Part shown: positions 1 through 9,500 of the stretch, one piece after another
Layout of the letters: every line of letters begins with the position of its first letter
How positions within the stretch are numbered: position 1 is the first letter of the stretch
Assembly (NCBI RefSeq): GCF_002072105.2
Contig: NZ_MTBC01000002.1
Coordinates: 1 to 64,000, forward strand
Reading direction: 5' to 3'
Length of the DNA stretch: 64,000 bases
Source of the DNA: Croceivirga radicis
Lineage (GTDB): Bacteria; Bacteroidota; Bacteroidia; Flavobacteriales; Flavobacteriaceae
Program-made: the position numbers and the translations under genes
The notes under the pieces: generated by a model
What the model saw: the letters and a program-made list of their open reading frames with translations, nothing else
The model's database searches: none
Told to the model about the DNA's origin: nothing

Positions 1-77
1 ATCAACCATCAACCATCAACCATCAACCATCAACCATCAACCATCAACCATCAACCATCAACCATCAACCATCAACC
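1..77. repeat. Heptamer tandem repeat (ATCAACC)x11
   Basis: Eleven perfect copies of the 7-base unit ATCAACC run from the first base of the window to the base before the mfd stop codon. The array probably continues outside the window. Read on the minus strand it is GGTTGAT repeated directly after the mfd stop. A 7-base unit is typical of slipped-strand simple repeats. Because it lies outside the coding frame, copy-number change would not alter Mfd itself. Confidence 0.97.
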
Positions 78-3000
78 CTAATTAGCTAAAGGCTGTAAAA
101 TACGTAAGGCAACATCTACGTTGGTAATCCGATCCATGGTTAAAAGAAGGCGTAAACCGTTTCGGGTTTCTTTTTCTTTTAGTTTTACTTTATTAGGATT
201 GGTTTGCACATATTGCAATACGCGGGTAAAGGCACTGGTTTGGTAAAAATCGGATTGCTGGTCGGCAAGAAAGTAACCCACAAATTTACCTTTTTTCATC
301 ACTACCTTTTCCAAGCCAATTTTGTTGGCAATCCATTTTACACGTACGGAGTTTAAAAGGTCAACCGCTTCGTCTGGCAGCTCGCCAAAACGGTCTTTTA
401 GTTGTTGTTCAAATTGCTGCAACTCGGTTTCGTTGGTGGTTTCGTTTAACTTGGTGTACAAGTTTAAACGCTCCGTAATGTTATTGATATACTCATCTGG
501 GAATAACAACTGAAAATCGGTATCCAAAGTAGTTTCTTTAACATAGACTTTTTTACGGTCGTTCCCTTCCACTTCGTCGTACAACTCCTTAAACTCGTTT
601 TCTTTTAACTCATCTATAGCTTCAGAAAGAATTTTTTGGTAGGTTTCAAAACCAATTTCGTTGATAAAACCGCTTTGCTCACCACCCAATAAATCGCCAG
701 CTCCACGGATTTCTAAATCCTTCATGGCAATATTAAACCCACTTCCCAAATCCGTAAACTGCTCCAAGGCTTCAATACGTTTACGGGCTTCTGGTGTCAT
801 GGACTCATATGGAGGGGTAATAAAATAACAGAAGGCTTTTTTATTGCTTCGCCCCACACGACCACGCATTTGGTGCAAATCACTCAATCCAAAATTATTG
901 GCATTGTGGATAAATATGGTGTTGGCATTGGGTACATCTAACCCACTTTCAATTATGGTTGTAGACACCAATACATCAAACTCACCGTTCATAAAAGAAA
1001 TCATGAGTTCTTCTAGTTTTTTACCGTCCATTTGCCCATGGCCAATGCCAATTTTAGCATCGGGTACCAGCCGTTGTAGCATACCTGCTACTTCTTTTAT
1101 ATTTTCTATTCGGTTGTGGATAAAAAATACTTGTCCGCCGCGAGAAATCTCGTAAGAAACCGCATCCCTTATTACTTCTTCGTTTAGACCAATAACCCTA
1201 CTTTCTATAGGATAACGGTTGGGTGGTGGTGTGGTAATCACAGACAAATCCCTGGCTGCCATTAAACTGAACTGCAAGGTTCTTGGTATAGGTGTCGCCG
1301 TTAGGGTAAGAACATCTACATTTTCTTTTATCGCCTTTAATTTATCTTTTACGGCTACACCAAATTTTTGTTCCTCATCAACAATAAGTAGCCCTAAATC
1401 TTTAAATTTTACGTTCTTGTTCACCAATTGGTGCGTGCCAATAATAATGTCTACTTGGCCAGCTTCTAGGCGTTCTAAAACGTCTCTTTTTTCTTTGGTG
1501 GTTCTAAATCGGTTTAAATAGTCTATGGTAACCGGAAACTCTTCTAGTCGTTTTCTAAAGGTCTTGGCATGCTGAAAAGCCAAAATGGTCGTAGGCACCA
1601 AAACGGCAACTTGTTTGCCATTGTCCACAGCCTTAAAAGCGGCTCTAATGGCAACTTCGGTTTTTCCAAAGCCTACATCCCCACAAATAAGGCGGTCCAT
1701 AGGACGCTCACTCTCCATATCTTTTTTAAAATCCTCCGTAGCTTTTGCCTGGTCCGGTGTATCCTCGTATATAAAAGAAGCCTCTAGCTCGTGTTGTAGA
1801 TAGCTGTCTGGCGCATATTGAAACCCTTTTTCCGTACGTCTTTTGGCGTATAATTTTATAAGGTTAAATGCAATATGTTTAACCCTACTTTTGGTTTTTT
1901 GCTTCAGCTTTTTCCAGGCGGCAGAACCTAACTTAAACACCTTGGGCGGCGCACCATCTTTGCCGTTGTATTTACTTATTTTATGTAGGGAGTGTATGCT
2001 AACGTAGAGTATGTCTCTATCGCCGTAAATAAGTTTTATGGCTTCTTGCTTTTTGCCTTCTACATCTATTTTTTGTAAACCGCCAAATTTACCTATACCA
2101 TGGTCTATGTGGGTTACATAATCCCCTACCTCTAACTTGGTGAGTTCTTTTAAAGAAATGGCTTGCTTTTTAGAATAGCCATTCTTTAGGTGAAATTTAT
2201 GGTAACGTTCAAAAACCTGATGGTCTGTATAACAAGCTAGTTTTAGTTCCTGGTCTATAAAGCCATTGAATATTGGAGTCACTACCGCTTGGTAGTGTAC
2301 CTTTTCTTCCATGTCTTTAAAAATATCTTCAAAACGCTTGGCTTGCTGCTCCGTTGCGCAGAAAATAAAATTAACAAAACCGTCTTTATGGTTTTGGTTC
2401 AGGTTATTTATGAGCAGTTCAAACTTTTTATTAAAGGTAGGCTGCGGCTTATTTTGAAACTGAATAATATCCGTCCGTTCGGTATCCTTGGCATTTAATT
2501 GACCCAATTGAACCAGATTGAATTGATGCAATTGTTCCTGTAACAATGCACTGCTGGCAAAAAGCTCATCAGGTGTTGCGCGTTTAACCTCGTTGCCTAG
2601 TTTATTGAAACTTTCTTCCGCACGTTCAAAATTTTCGTTAATACGATTGTACACCAAAGGCAGGTCTTTGGCAAAAATCACCGTATTGTTAGCTATGTAT
2701 TTTAGAAAGCTTTGTCGGCTTTCTTGTAAGGTTTTGTTCTCTACGTTCGGGATAATGGTAATTTTATTCACCTTATCCGTAGATAATTGTGTTTCTACAT
2801 CAAACGTACGGATGCTATCTACCTCGTCACCAAAAAATTCTAGTCGGTACGGTTTATCATGACTAAAAGAAAAGACATCTACTATACCCCCACGTACAGA
2901 GAATTCTCCCGGCTCTGTAACAAAGTCTACACGTTTAAATTTGTATTCAAATAGTACTTCGTTTAAAAAATCTAACGATAAGGTATCGTCCAACTTAATT

Positions 3001-3440
3001 TTGAGCGTACTTTTTTCCAGTTCTTTACGGGTTACCACTTTTTCAAAAAGGGCATCGGCATAGGTAACAATCAATGCAGGTTTCTTACGAGAGTTTATCC
3101 GGTTTAGCACCTCTGCTCTCAAAAGTACATTGGCATTGTCCGTTTCTTCTATTTGATAGGGCCTACGGTAGCTGCCTGGATAGAACAGTACATCCTTATC
3201 GCCTAGTAGTTGTTCTAAATCGTTAAGTACATAGGCGGCCTCTTCCTTATCGCTTAGCAACACCAAAAATGGCTTTTCGGCTGTTTTAAACGTATTTGCT
3301 AAGGCAAATGAGAGTGAAGAACCTACCAGGCCTTGAACGGTAGTTTTTAAGGGCGATGCAGAATCTTGGGCAATAGTGTTTTGCAGTTTCCTAAGGGTAG
3401 GAGACTGTTCAAATAGCTGAAGTACGGACGCTTTGGTCAA
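78..3440 (-). CDS. mfd: Transcription-repair coupling factor Mfd
   Basis: Mfd is an ATP-driven translocase that displaces RNA polymerase stalled at DNA lesions and recruits UvrA for nucleotide excision repair. Numbered from the longest open frame (start 3464, 1128 residues), the N-terminus is UvrB-like (about 1-330), the RNA-polymerase-interacting CarD-like domain is near 441-505, Walker A GDVGFGKT is at 595-602, the DEEQ box at 696-699, TATPIPRTL near 722 and QMRGRVGRS near 865. The C-terminal domain follows. No ATG precedes the conserved region. The upstream TTG at 3464 overlaps a promoter-like TATCTTTG, so I prefer the TTG at 3440, giving 1120 residues. Family identity is certain; the start is not. 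The stop codon abuts the heptamer array. Confidence 0.95.
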   Translation of the reverse strand: MTKASVLQLFEQSPTLRKLQNTIAQDSASPLKTTVQGLVGSSLSFALANTFKTAEKPFLVLLSDKEEAAYVLNDLEQLLGDKDVLFYPGSYRRPYQIEETDNANVLLRAEVLNRINSRKKPALIVTYADALFEKVVTRKELEKSTLKIKLDDTLSLDFLNEVLFEYKFKRVDFVTEPGEFSVRGGIVDVFSFSHDKPYRLEFFGDEVDSIRTFDVETQLSTDKVNKITIIPNVENKTLQESRQSFLKYIANNTVIFAKDLPLVYNRINENFERAEESFNKLGNEVKRATPDELFASSALLQEQLHQFNLVQLGQLNAKDTERTDIIQFQNKPQPTFNKKFELLINNLNQNHKDGFVNFIFCATEQQAKRFEDIFKDMEEKVHYQAVVTPIFNGFIDQELKLACYTDHQVFERYHKFHLKNGYSKKQAISLKELTKLEVGDYVTHIDHGIGKFGGLQKIDVEGKKQEAIKLIYGDRDILYVSIHSLHKISKYNGKDGAPPKVFKLGSAAWKKLKQKTKSRVKHIAFNLIKLYAKRRTEKGFQYAPDSYLQHELEASFIYEDTPDQAKATEDFKKDMESERPMDRLICGDVGFGKTEVAIRAAFKAVDNGKQVAVLVPTTILAFQHAKTFRKRLEEFPVTIDYLNRFRTTKEKRDVLERLEAGQVDIIIGTHQLVNKNVKFKDLGLLIVDEEQKFGVAVKDKLKAIKENVDVLTLTATPIPRTLQFSLMAARDLSVITTPPPNRYPIESRVIGLNEEVIRDAVSYEISRGGQVFFIHNRIENIKEVAGMLQRLVPDAKIGIGHGQMDGKKLEELMISFMNGEFDVLVSTTIIESGLDVPNANTIFIHNANNFGLSDLHQMRGRVGRSNKKAFCYFITPPYESMTPEARKRIEALEQFTDLGSGFNIAMKDLEIRGAGDLLGGEQSGFINEIGFETYQKILSEAIDELKENEFKELYDEVEGNDRKKVYVKETTLDTDFQLLFPDEYINNITERLNLYTKLNETTNETELQQFEQQLKDRFGELPDEAVDLLNSVRVKWIANKIGLEKVVMKKGKFVGYFLADQQSDFYQTSAFTRVLQYVQTNPNKVKLKEKETRNGLRLLLTMDRITNVDVALRILQPLAN

Positions 3441-3461
3441 TCCTGTAATTTTTTTGAATTG

Positions 3462-3491
3462 CAAAGATACGCATCGTTCCTAAATCGATGC
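3462..3491 (-). promoter_or_regulatory. Possible mfd promoter with adjoining dyad
   Basis: On the minus strand TATCTTTG (3462-3469) fits the Bacteroidetes -7 consensus TAnnTTTG. Just upstream lies an inverted repeat, GCATCG and CGATGC with a 9-base spacer (3471-3491), where the -33 contact would be expected. This could be a promoter with an operator. No -33 TTTG was found. Confidence 0.4.
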
Positions 3492-3591
3492 CATCCATTT
3501 TTGATGGAAATGCGTTAGTCCTTGACGCTAAAAATGAACACCTTGCCAAAATTCTCTTTTTGTAAATTTAAAAGAGACCAATACTTTTTAT

Positions 3592-4941
3592 ATGGAAGCC
3601 AAGAAGTTTAATGTTTTTGTAATAGGAAGTGGCATTGCGGGGCAAACCGTGGCTACTAGTTGTGCCAAAGCTGGCCTTAAGGTGGCCATTGCCGATAAGC
3701 GAGCGTTTGGAGGAACTTGTGCCAATAGGGGGTGCGACCCTAAAAAGGTGCTACTAGCTGCTACTGAAGCACTACAGCAAACAGCGCAATTAAAGGGTAT
3801 TGGCTTAGAAGGTAAAATGGAGATCAACTGGAAAAAGCTACAGAAGTTTAAGCGTACATTTACTAAATCTGTACCCAAAGCCACCGAAAAAAAACTACTA
3901 GAAGCGGGTATAACGCTGTACCACCAATCGCCTAAATTTCTAGATAGAAATACGTTATCCGTAGAAGGTAAGATGATTAAGGCAGACCATATTGTAATTG
4001 CAACCGGTTTGGAACCTGTGAATTTGCCTATAAACGGGAGTAAACACTTAAATACTAGTGACGACTTCCTAAATCTTAAAACACTCCCAGAAAAACTGGT
4101 ATTTATTGGCGGTGGCTATGTTGGGATGGAGTTTGCGCATATAGCCGCCAGAGCAGGGGCAAAAGTAACGGTCATAGATTCTGGAGATTTGCCTTTAAAG
4201 GGTTTTGACCAAGACTTAGTTGAGCGCTTAGTAGCATATTCTAAAACTTTGGGAATTGAATTTATTATGAATGCTAAGGCAAGTACTATAAAAAAACTGA
4301 AAAAAAATTATAAAGTATATTACAAACAAGGCGATAAAAAGCACCATTTAAAAACAGCTATGGTCTTTAATACGGCAGGCAGAGTGCCTGCGTTAAAAGC
4401 CTTAGACTTAGAAAAAGGGCGTGTAGATTTTAATGCCAATGGTATAGAAGTAAACACCTTCTTACAGAGTAAAAGCAATGATTTGGTGTATGCCTGTGGC
4501 GATGTAGCAGATAGTAACCTTCCTCTAACGCCATTATCGGGGAGAGAAGGTTACGTAGTAGCAGAAAATATTATCAGGAACAGGAAAAAACGAATAGATG
4601 TTCCGGTTATTCCTTCTGCAGTATTTACCCTGCCCAATTTGGCTTCTGTGGGGTATAGCGAAGAGGAAGCTAAAAAGCGTTACAAAAATGTAATTGTAAA
4701 GTCTGGTGATGCTAGCAGTTGGTTTAACGCTAAACGATGGAACGCGCCAGTATACGCCTATAAAATTTTGTTGAATGAACGTACAGGTGAAATTGTAGGC
4801 GCGCACCTATTGGGTCCGGATGCAGGTGAGACCATTAATACTTTTGCCTTGGCCATAAACCATAAAATGACGGAAGACGATTTACAGGGCACTATATTCT
4901 CTTACCCATCTTGGGTGTATGATACTAAAAGTATGGTGTAG
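3592..4941 (+). CDS. FAD-dependent pyridine nucleotide-disulfide oxidoreductase, lipoamide dehydrogenase-like
   Basis: This 449-residue flavoprotein belongs to the glutathione reductase / dihydrolipoamide dehydrogenase / mercuric reductase superfamily. It has an N-terminal FAD Rossmann motif (IGSGIAG, from residue 11) and the redox-active disulfide C43-x4-C48 in GGTCANRGC. An NAD(P)-binding GGGYVGMEFA starts near 173, with a C-terminal dimerisation domain after it. In classical members the dimerisation domain carries an HPTxxE pair that protonates the active-site thiol. Here the equivalent stretch appears to read FSYPSWVYD, so that His-Glu dyad is missing. The substrate is therefore unlikely to be lipoamide or glutathione and is unknown. 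The gene converges directly on the next one, with zero bases between stop codons. Confidence 0.85.
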   Translation: MEAKKFNVFVIGSGIAGQTVATSCAKAGLKVAIADKRAFGGTCANRGCDPKKVLLAATEALQQTAQLKGIGLEGKMEINWKKLQKFKRTFTKSVPKATEKKLLEAGITLYHQSPKFLDRNTLSVEGKMIKADHIVIATGLEPVNLPINGSKHLNTSDDFLNLKTLPEKLVFIGGGYVGMEFAHIAARAGAKVTVIDSGDLPLKGFDQDLVERLVAYSKTLGIEFIMNAKASTIKKLKKNYKVYYKQGDKKHHLKTAMVFNTAGRVPALKALDLEKGRVDFNANGIEVNTFLQSKSNDLVYACGDVADSNLPLTPLSGREGYVVAENIIRNRKKRIDVPVIPSAVFTLPNLASVGYSEEEAKKRYKNVIVKSGDASSWFNAKRWNAPVYAYKILLNERTGEIVGAHLLGPDAGETINTFALAINHKMTEDDLQGTIFSYPSWVYDTKSMV

Positions 4942-5751
4942 TTATTTTAACCCCCAGCGTTCTTTACATTTTTCTACTGGGCTTGTGGTTCTATTTTGAT
5001 AAGCGTGGATTCCTGTAGCAATAAATAAAACAATGGCCCCGCCCAGAGCGGTAAATGCTATACTTGGAAGAGCGGTTTTATGGCGAATGTAAATAGCTGC
5101 CAACGCCCAAATCCCTACCAGTGCAAACTCGCGCATATTTCGTTTTAGGATGATAAGTAGGTTGATGAGTACCGCGGCAATAATCATCACAATAGTCCAT
5201 GTTGCTTCAGAAAGTGGGCCGCCGTCCCAACCCAATTTGGTTAAGTAGGCCGAAACGTTGGCGATGGTAGCCACGGTTATCCAACCAGAATACAAACATA
5301 TGGGCCACCATACAAAAGCGATAATTTCTATGGGAGCATCCCAGCATTCCATATCCGTATTTCGTATTATTTGAATCAAGGAGACCAAAATTCCTAGCAT
5401 GATGAGTACGGAAAGTCCAACCAAATCATAACTAAAAGCAACCACCCAACTGGCATTTAGAATATTAGCTAGAGCGAACCAAAAGCCGGTTTGTAGGATA
5501 AATTCGTCTGTTTTTTTACTGAAAAATGCGCGTCTAACCTGAAAAGTAGCATAACCAATTAAGCTTAAAAAGATTAGTCCCCAAATGGAAAATGCGTAAC
5601 CTGCAGGTGTAAAAAGATTATCGTATTGGGCACTAACCTCACCAATAGTGGTGTTGTTTAAACGGTAAATTTGAGAAAGCGCATTTACCAAAAGCACCAG
5701 TACTACAGATAATGCATTTATGATTGTTAGTCGTTTTACCATTTGTGCCAA
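4942..5751 (-). CDS. TspO/MBR-related tryptophan-rich membrane protein
   Basis: A 269-residue hydrophobic protein with roughly eight predicted membrane segments. The motif TPAGYAFSIWGLIF near the N-terminus and the tryptophan-rich stretches (VWWPICLYSGW, WTIVM) resemble the TspO/MBR family, whose members bind porphyrins or sterols. It is about 100 residues longer than classical TspO (about 160 residues, five helices), so it belongs to the extended bacterial relatives and the ligand cannot be inferred. It follows pdeM on the same strand after 71 bases, and its last codon abuts that of the convergent oxidoreductase. Confidence 0.6.
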   Translation of the reverse strand: MAQMVKRLTIINALSVVLVLLVNALSQIYRLNNTTIGEVSAQYDNLFTPAGYAFSIWGLIFLSLIGYATFQVRRAFFSKKTDEFILQTGFWFALANILNASWVVAFSYDLVGLSVLIMLGILVSLIQIIRNTDMECWDAPIEIIAFVWWPICLYSGWITVATIANVSAYLTKLGWDGGPLSEATWTIVMIIAAVLINLLIILKRNMREFALVGIWALAAIYIRHKTALPSIAFTALGGAIVLFIATGIHAYQNRTTSPVEKCKERWGLK

Positions 5752-5822
5752 TTTAGTTGGGAAAATTAAGCAAATGGTACTGGTTTGTTGGTCTGGATTG
5801 CTATAAAAAGGCGTTCTTTTGG

Positions 5823-6449
5823 CTATACCTTAATCACTTGTTGGTCTGCCAACACAAAAACTTCGTCTTCTGGTTGGGGTGTCAAAACATACGTTCCCGT
5901 AAACTCCCCAAATGCAGGTAAAATAAGTTGTTTGTCCGTTTTATAAAAGCAGGGCAGTTTTAGATGCTGCCGGCCAAACCCCTTTAGTTTAACCGCAGGG
6001 TGTATGTGGCCACAAAAGTTATAGTGGCCTTCTTTTTCTTCTGGATGATGCGTCAATAGAAAGCCTTCCGTTAGTATCTCTTCATGCAATTCAATGTGTA
6101 AGGCTTCAAATTTTTCTGGGGCAATAATGTCGTGGTTTCCGGTAATTAGGGTGATTTTAGCCGGAGTCTTTGCGACCCAATTCTCAAATAACAACCACTC
6201 TTTGTTTAAAGAAGAGTGGAACAAATCCCCCAAAAAACAAATTTCAAAAGGCTGAAATGTTTGGATGACTTCATCTAGCATTACATAATTCCGATGCACT
6301 GCTTGTTTGGGTACTGCTGCACCAAATTTTCTAAAATGCGATACCTTTCCTAAATGCACATCGCTAATAAATAAGCACGATTTTTCGTGCCAGAAAAGTG
6401 CCCCATAAGGATGTAAGGTAAAGTTTTGATTTAAAATAGTAATCTTCAT
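5823..6449 (-). CDS. pdeM: Ligase-associated DNA damage response endonuclease PdeM
   Basis: A 208-residue calcineurin-like metallophosphoesterase. Metal-binding motifs are in order: D30-V-H32 (SDVHLG), GDLFHS (74-79), GNHD (104-107) and a late GHIHP. Length and spacing match the PdeM family, which occurs with an ATP-dependent ligase, an MBL-fold exonuclease and a DEXH helicase as a predicted repair module. All three partners lie upstream on the same strand (11011-16619). PdeM is separated from them by the exported nuclease gene and a strong terminator, and it has its own promoter-like TATCTTTG. It is therefore probably transcribed alone or with the downstream TspO-like gene. Confidence 0.9.
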   Translation of the reverse strand: MKITILNQNFTLHPYGALFWHEKSCLFISDVHLGKVSHFRKFGAAVPKQAVHRNYVMLDEVIQTFQPFEICFLGDLFHSSLNKEWLLFENWVAKTPAKITLITGNHDIIAPEKFEALHIELHEEILTEGFLLTHHPEEKEGHYNFCGHIHPAVKLKGFGRQHLKLPCFYKTDKQLILPAFGEFTGTYVLTPQPEDEVFVLADQQVIKV

Positions 6450-6474
6450 TGAGCAACTGCAAGAATCCAGATGG

Positions 6475-6482
6475 CAAAGATA
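6475..6482 (-). promoter_or_regulatory. -7 promoter element of pdeM
   Basis: TATCTTTG on the minus strand fits TAnnTTTG and lies 26 bases before the pdeM start codon, just after the upstream gene's terminator. No convincing -33 element was found. Confidence 0.45.
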
Positions 6483-6487
6483 CGAGC

Positions 6488-6521
6488 CAAAAAAAGAACG
6501 CCCAGCATAATGCTGGGCGTT
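6488..6521 (-). terminator. Rho-independent terminator of the exported nuclease gene
   Basis: An 11-base-pair perfect stem (AACGCCCAGCA, loop TAA, TGCTGGGCGTT; 6497-6521) is followed on the minus strand by seven consecutive T. It lies 25 bases after the stop of the exported nuclease and isolates pdeM from it. Confidence 0.88.
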
Positions 6522-6546
6522 ACCTATTATCTGGAAAGTGTGTATG

Positions 6547-9500
6547 CTATTCTTTAATCAATTTAATGCTTTTTACTACCTCTCTACCTTCATAAAGGTT
6601 TAAAAAGTAGATGCCTTTATAGAGGTAATTTAAGTATAGTTTTTGACTTTCACATCCTTCTCTTATCCAAGTTCGGTGTACTACACGTCCGTAGCTGTTA
6701 AAAACAACTGCATAGTATCGTTCTTGGGTAGGTGTGCTAAAATTAATTTCGGTATAGGAGTTAAACGGATTTGGACTCGCGGTAATTACCTGCGCTACAG
6801 GGGGTACATTCTCACAACTACCCAAAGTAGCTCCTTTTTCCAATAAACGTGCTGCAGCCCTTTTGGAAACACAAAGGCTTCTGCCTTTAAAACAAACAGT
6901 AACTTTAGGGTTTCTGTAGTTGTTGCCACAACTCACGTCTTCTACAGTTACCGTAATATCTTTTATGGTTTCGCAACCGTTGGCATCGGTAACCGTAACG
7001 CTATACGTGGTGGTTTCTTCTGGGCAAACATGTATTTGCTCTGTAGCTTCGCCCGTATTCCACAGGTAGTTGTAGGGTGCAGTGCCACCCATAGTTTCCA
7101 GAATGCTAAGAGTAGTGCAATTGGCATCATTATACCCAATAAAAACCTTAACGTCTTCAGAAGTAATCACATCTAAAACCGCTGGCTCCATTAGGGTAAA
7201 ACTAGCACTCACACTTGCAGAAAGCGCATCGGTAATGGTAACGGTATAATCACCAGCTTCCAATCCAGAAACACTTGGGGTACTAGCGCCATTACTCCAT
7301 GCATATGTATACGGAGCTGCACCGCCAGATATGTTAACACTGGCCGTTCCATCAGCGTTTCCAAAACAACTGATGTCCGTACTAGCCAATTGCTCCAAAC
7401 TTAGTGGCTTAATGAGCATGCGTACAGAAACAGGAAAATGGTCCGATGCTGTATTGGTATAATCACCATCGTAAAATTCGTAATGCACCCGAGCAGATTG
7501 GTCAATGTAATTAGGTGCTACCTCGTTAGACACCAAAATATGGTCTATCATATTTTCTCTAAACGCGTAAGACCTAAAACCTTGTTCGCTTAAAACATCC
7601 GTAAGTACATCAAAGTTGGTAGCATCTGCTACGTAGGCCTCGTAACTAGAAAGGGTAGTGTTAATACCATCTGCAACCGTTTCGTCTACATCATCATTAA
7701 AATCGCCCAAAAGAACCAAGTTGTTCGTAGGGTAATATTGATTTAAGCTATCGCGAAGCATCTCAACATCATACTTACGCATATCGTAACGTTCTTGAGG
7801 ACCATTACTGCTATTGGCTCTTGCATGTAACACGATAAAGTCGTAATCAACTTCAGTACTATCAATAGTTACTTGGGTAGACATCATAAACGGTAAACGC
7901 CCGCTGGCATAGAAACGGTCTGGAGTACTAGGATAATCGGTTAAGAACGATGTGTCTCCACCATTGTAATACGGATGTACACTTTCTAACAACACCTTGG
8001 TATCCGTAATGTTTACCGTACTATTCTTATAAATAAAACCTACTTTCTGTTGGTTGCCCGATGTATCGTCTGGGTAAGAAACGGCAGGAGAAAGCACATA
8101 ACTGTATCCTTCTAATTCGTTTACCATGGTGGTAAATAAAGCTTCGTCTGCTATCTCTTGTACGGCTAAAACGTCTGGGTTTAATTGCTGAATAATTGTT
8201 TTAACGCTGTCTTTTTGTATGGCGTCCGAGTTAGGGTTGCCCGCCGCTGGCGAATTGCTGTCATCTCCAAACCATTCTATATTCCACGTAGTGATTTCTA
8301 GTGTACTAGCAGGGTCTACTGGTATGGGTAAAGGTGGATTCTCATACGGTTGCGCACAAGCCAAATCTGAGCGTTGTCTTGGTAATAATTGGTAGAAGTC
8401 GCGAAATTTACCAACTACTCCAATAACTTCTCCGCAATTTTCTGGTTGTGCCAAACCTACAAGTTCAGTTACGTCATTGTCTATTCGCATTTCACCCGTA
8501 CCACTTGTATCTGTAAGTTGATAATTGCTATTACCGAACAACAAATCGTTTGGTCTAGGAAAGCTAACATTGTTAATTTTTACCAGCTGTCCGTCGTACG
8601 CTCCTAATTGGTCTAGGGTTATCGTTGCCGGAATAATGGGTTGGTTAGGGGTGCCGTTTGCACTTACCGAAGTAACCGGGCCTAGTTGTAGTTGTTCGTT
8701 AAAAGAGCTACGTACCGCGGTAACGGTAATGCTGTCTCCAATCTGGAATAGCCCCTCGCCATGAACTTGAGGGTCAAAAATGGCAATACCCGCAGTAGCA
8801 TCTTGTAGGTATGCAGAACCACCAAATTCGTCCGCTACGGTTAATACGCCAGTAACGGTAACCAAGGTGCCCTCTGCGGCATTTCGCGCTTCGCTAATAG
8901 TAATTACGTCAGGATTTTCGTCCACTCCACCATCACCACCAGCGTAGGTTTTAACAGGGTAAGGTACGCTTGCTGTGGCATTGGTAGTGGTGCCATCTAG
9001 CGCATTGGTGCCACTAAAACTCCAATCGGTTAAAACAAAAGAGCCGTTATTTAATGTACCTGTTTTACGGTAGGCCCATCCATCCAGATATTCCCAAGCT
9101 TGTCCTGTGCCATCTGTATTGCTATCGCCAAAAACATCTATAATTTCATTGTTGTAAAAAAGTTCAACGGCATCATCCCCATTAATGGCTAAGGCTCCAG
9201 AAGTAAAATCTGGTGCAAAGCCCAAGTAAGCGGTAAAATTATCGGTTTCAGAAGCAACGTAAATGTATGTTCCCGCCGCTACGCTCACGGCCGGAAAGGT
9301 AAATTCTACTCCATCCGTACCGCCACCATTGTTGGCAGAGCCAACAGCATAGCTACTTAAATCAGCAATAGCATTTCTTGCATACAATTCCATAGCTTTT
9401 GGCGTTCCACCAGAAAGTGGGCCATCTATAACCCCAGTAATCAATAAATCGGGTCCAAAAGCTTTTGTAGGGAATGGTGTAGTGGCAGTGGCATTATCTG

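Noticed and set aside
1-77. Regular repeats as a possible CRISPR array
   Set aside because: The units are 7 bases with no spacers, so it is a simple tandem repeat. The array at 47426-47488 was rejected for the same reason.
3588-3884. 98-residue minus-strand frame overlapping the oxidoreductase start
   Set aside because: It lies antisense to the FAD domain, and no recognisable motif is present.
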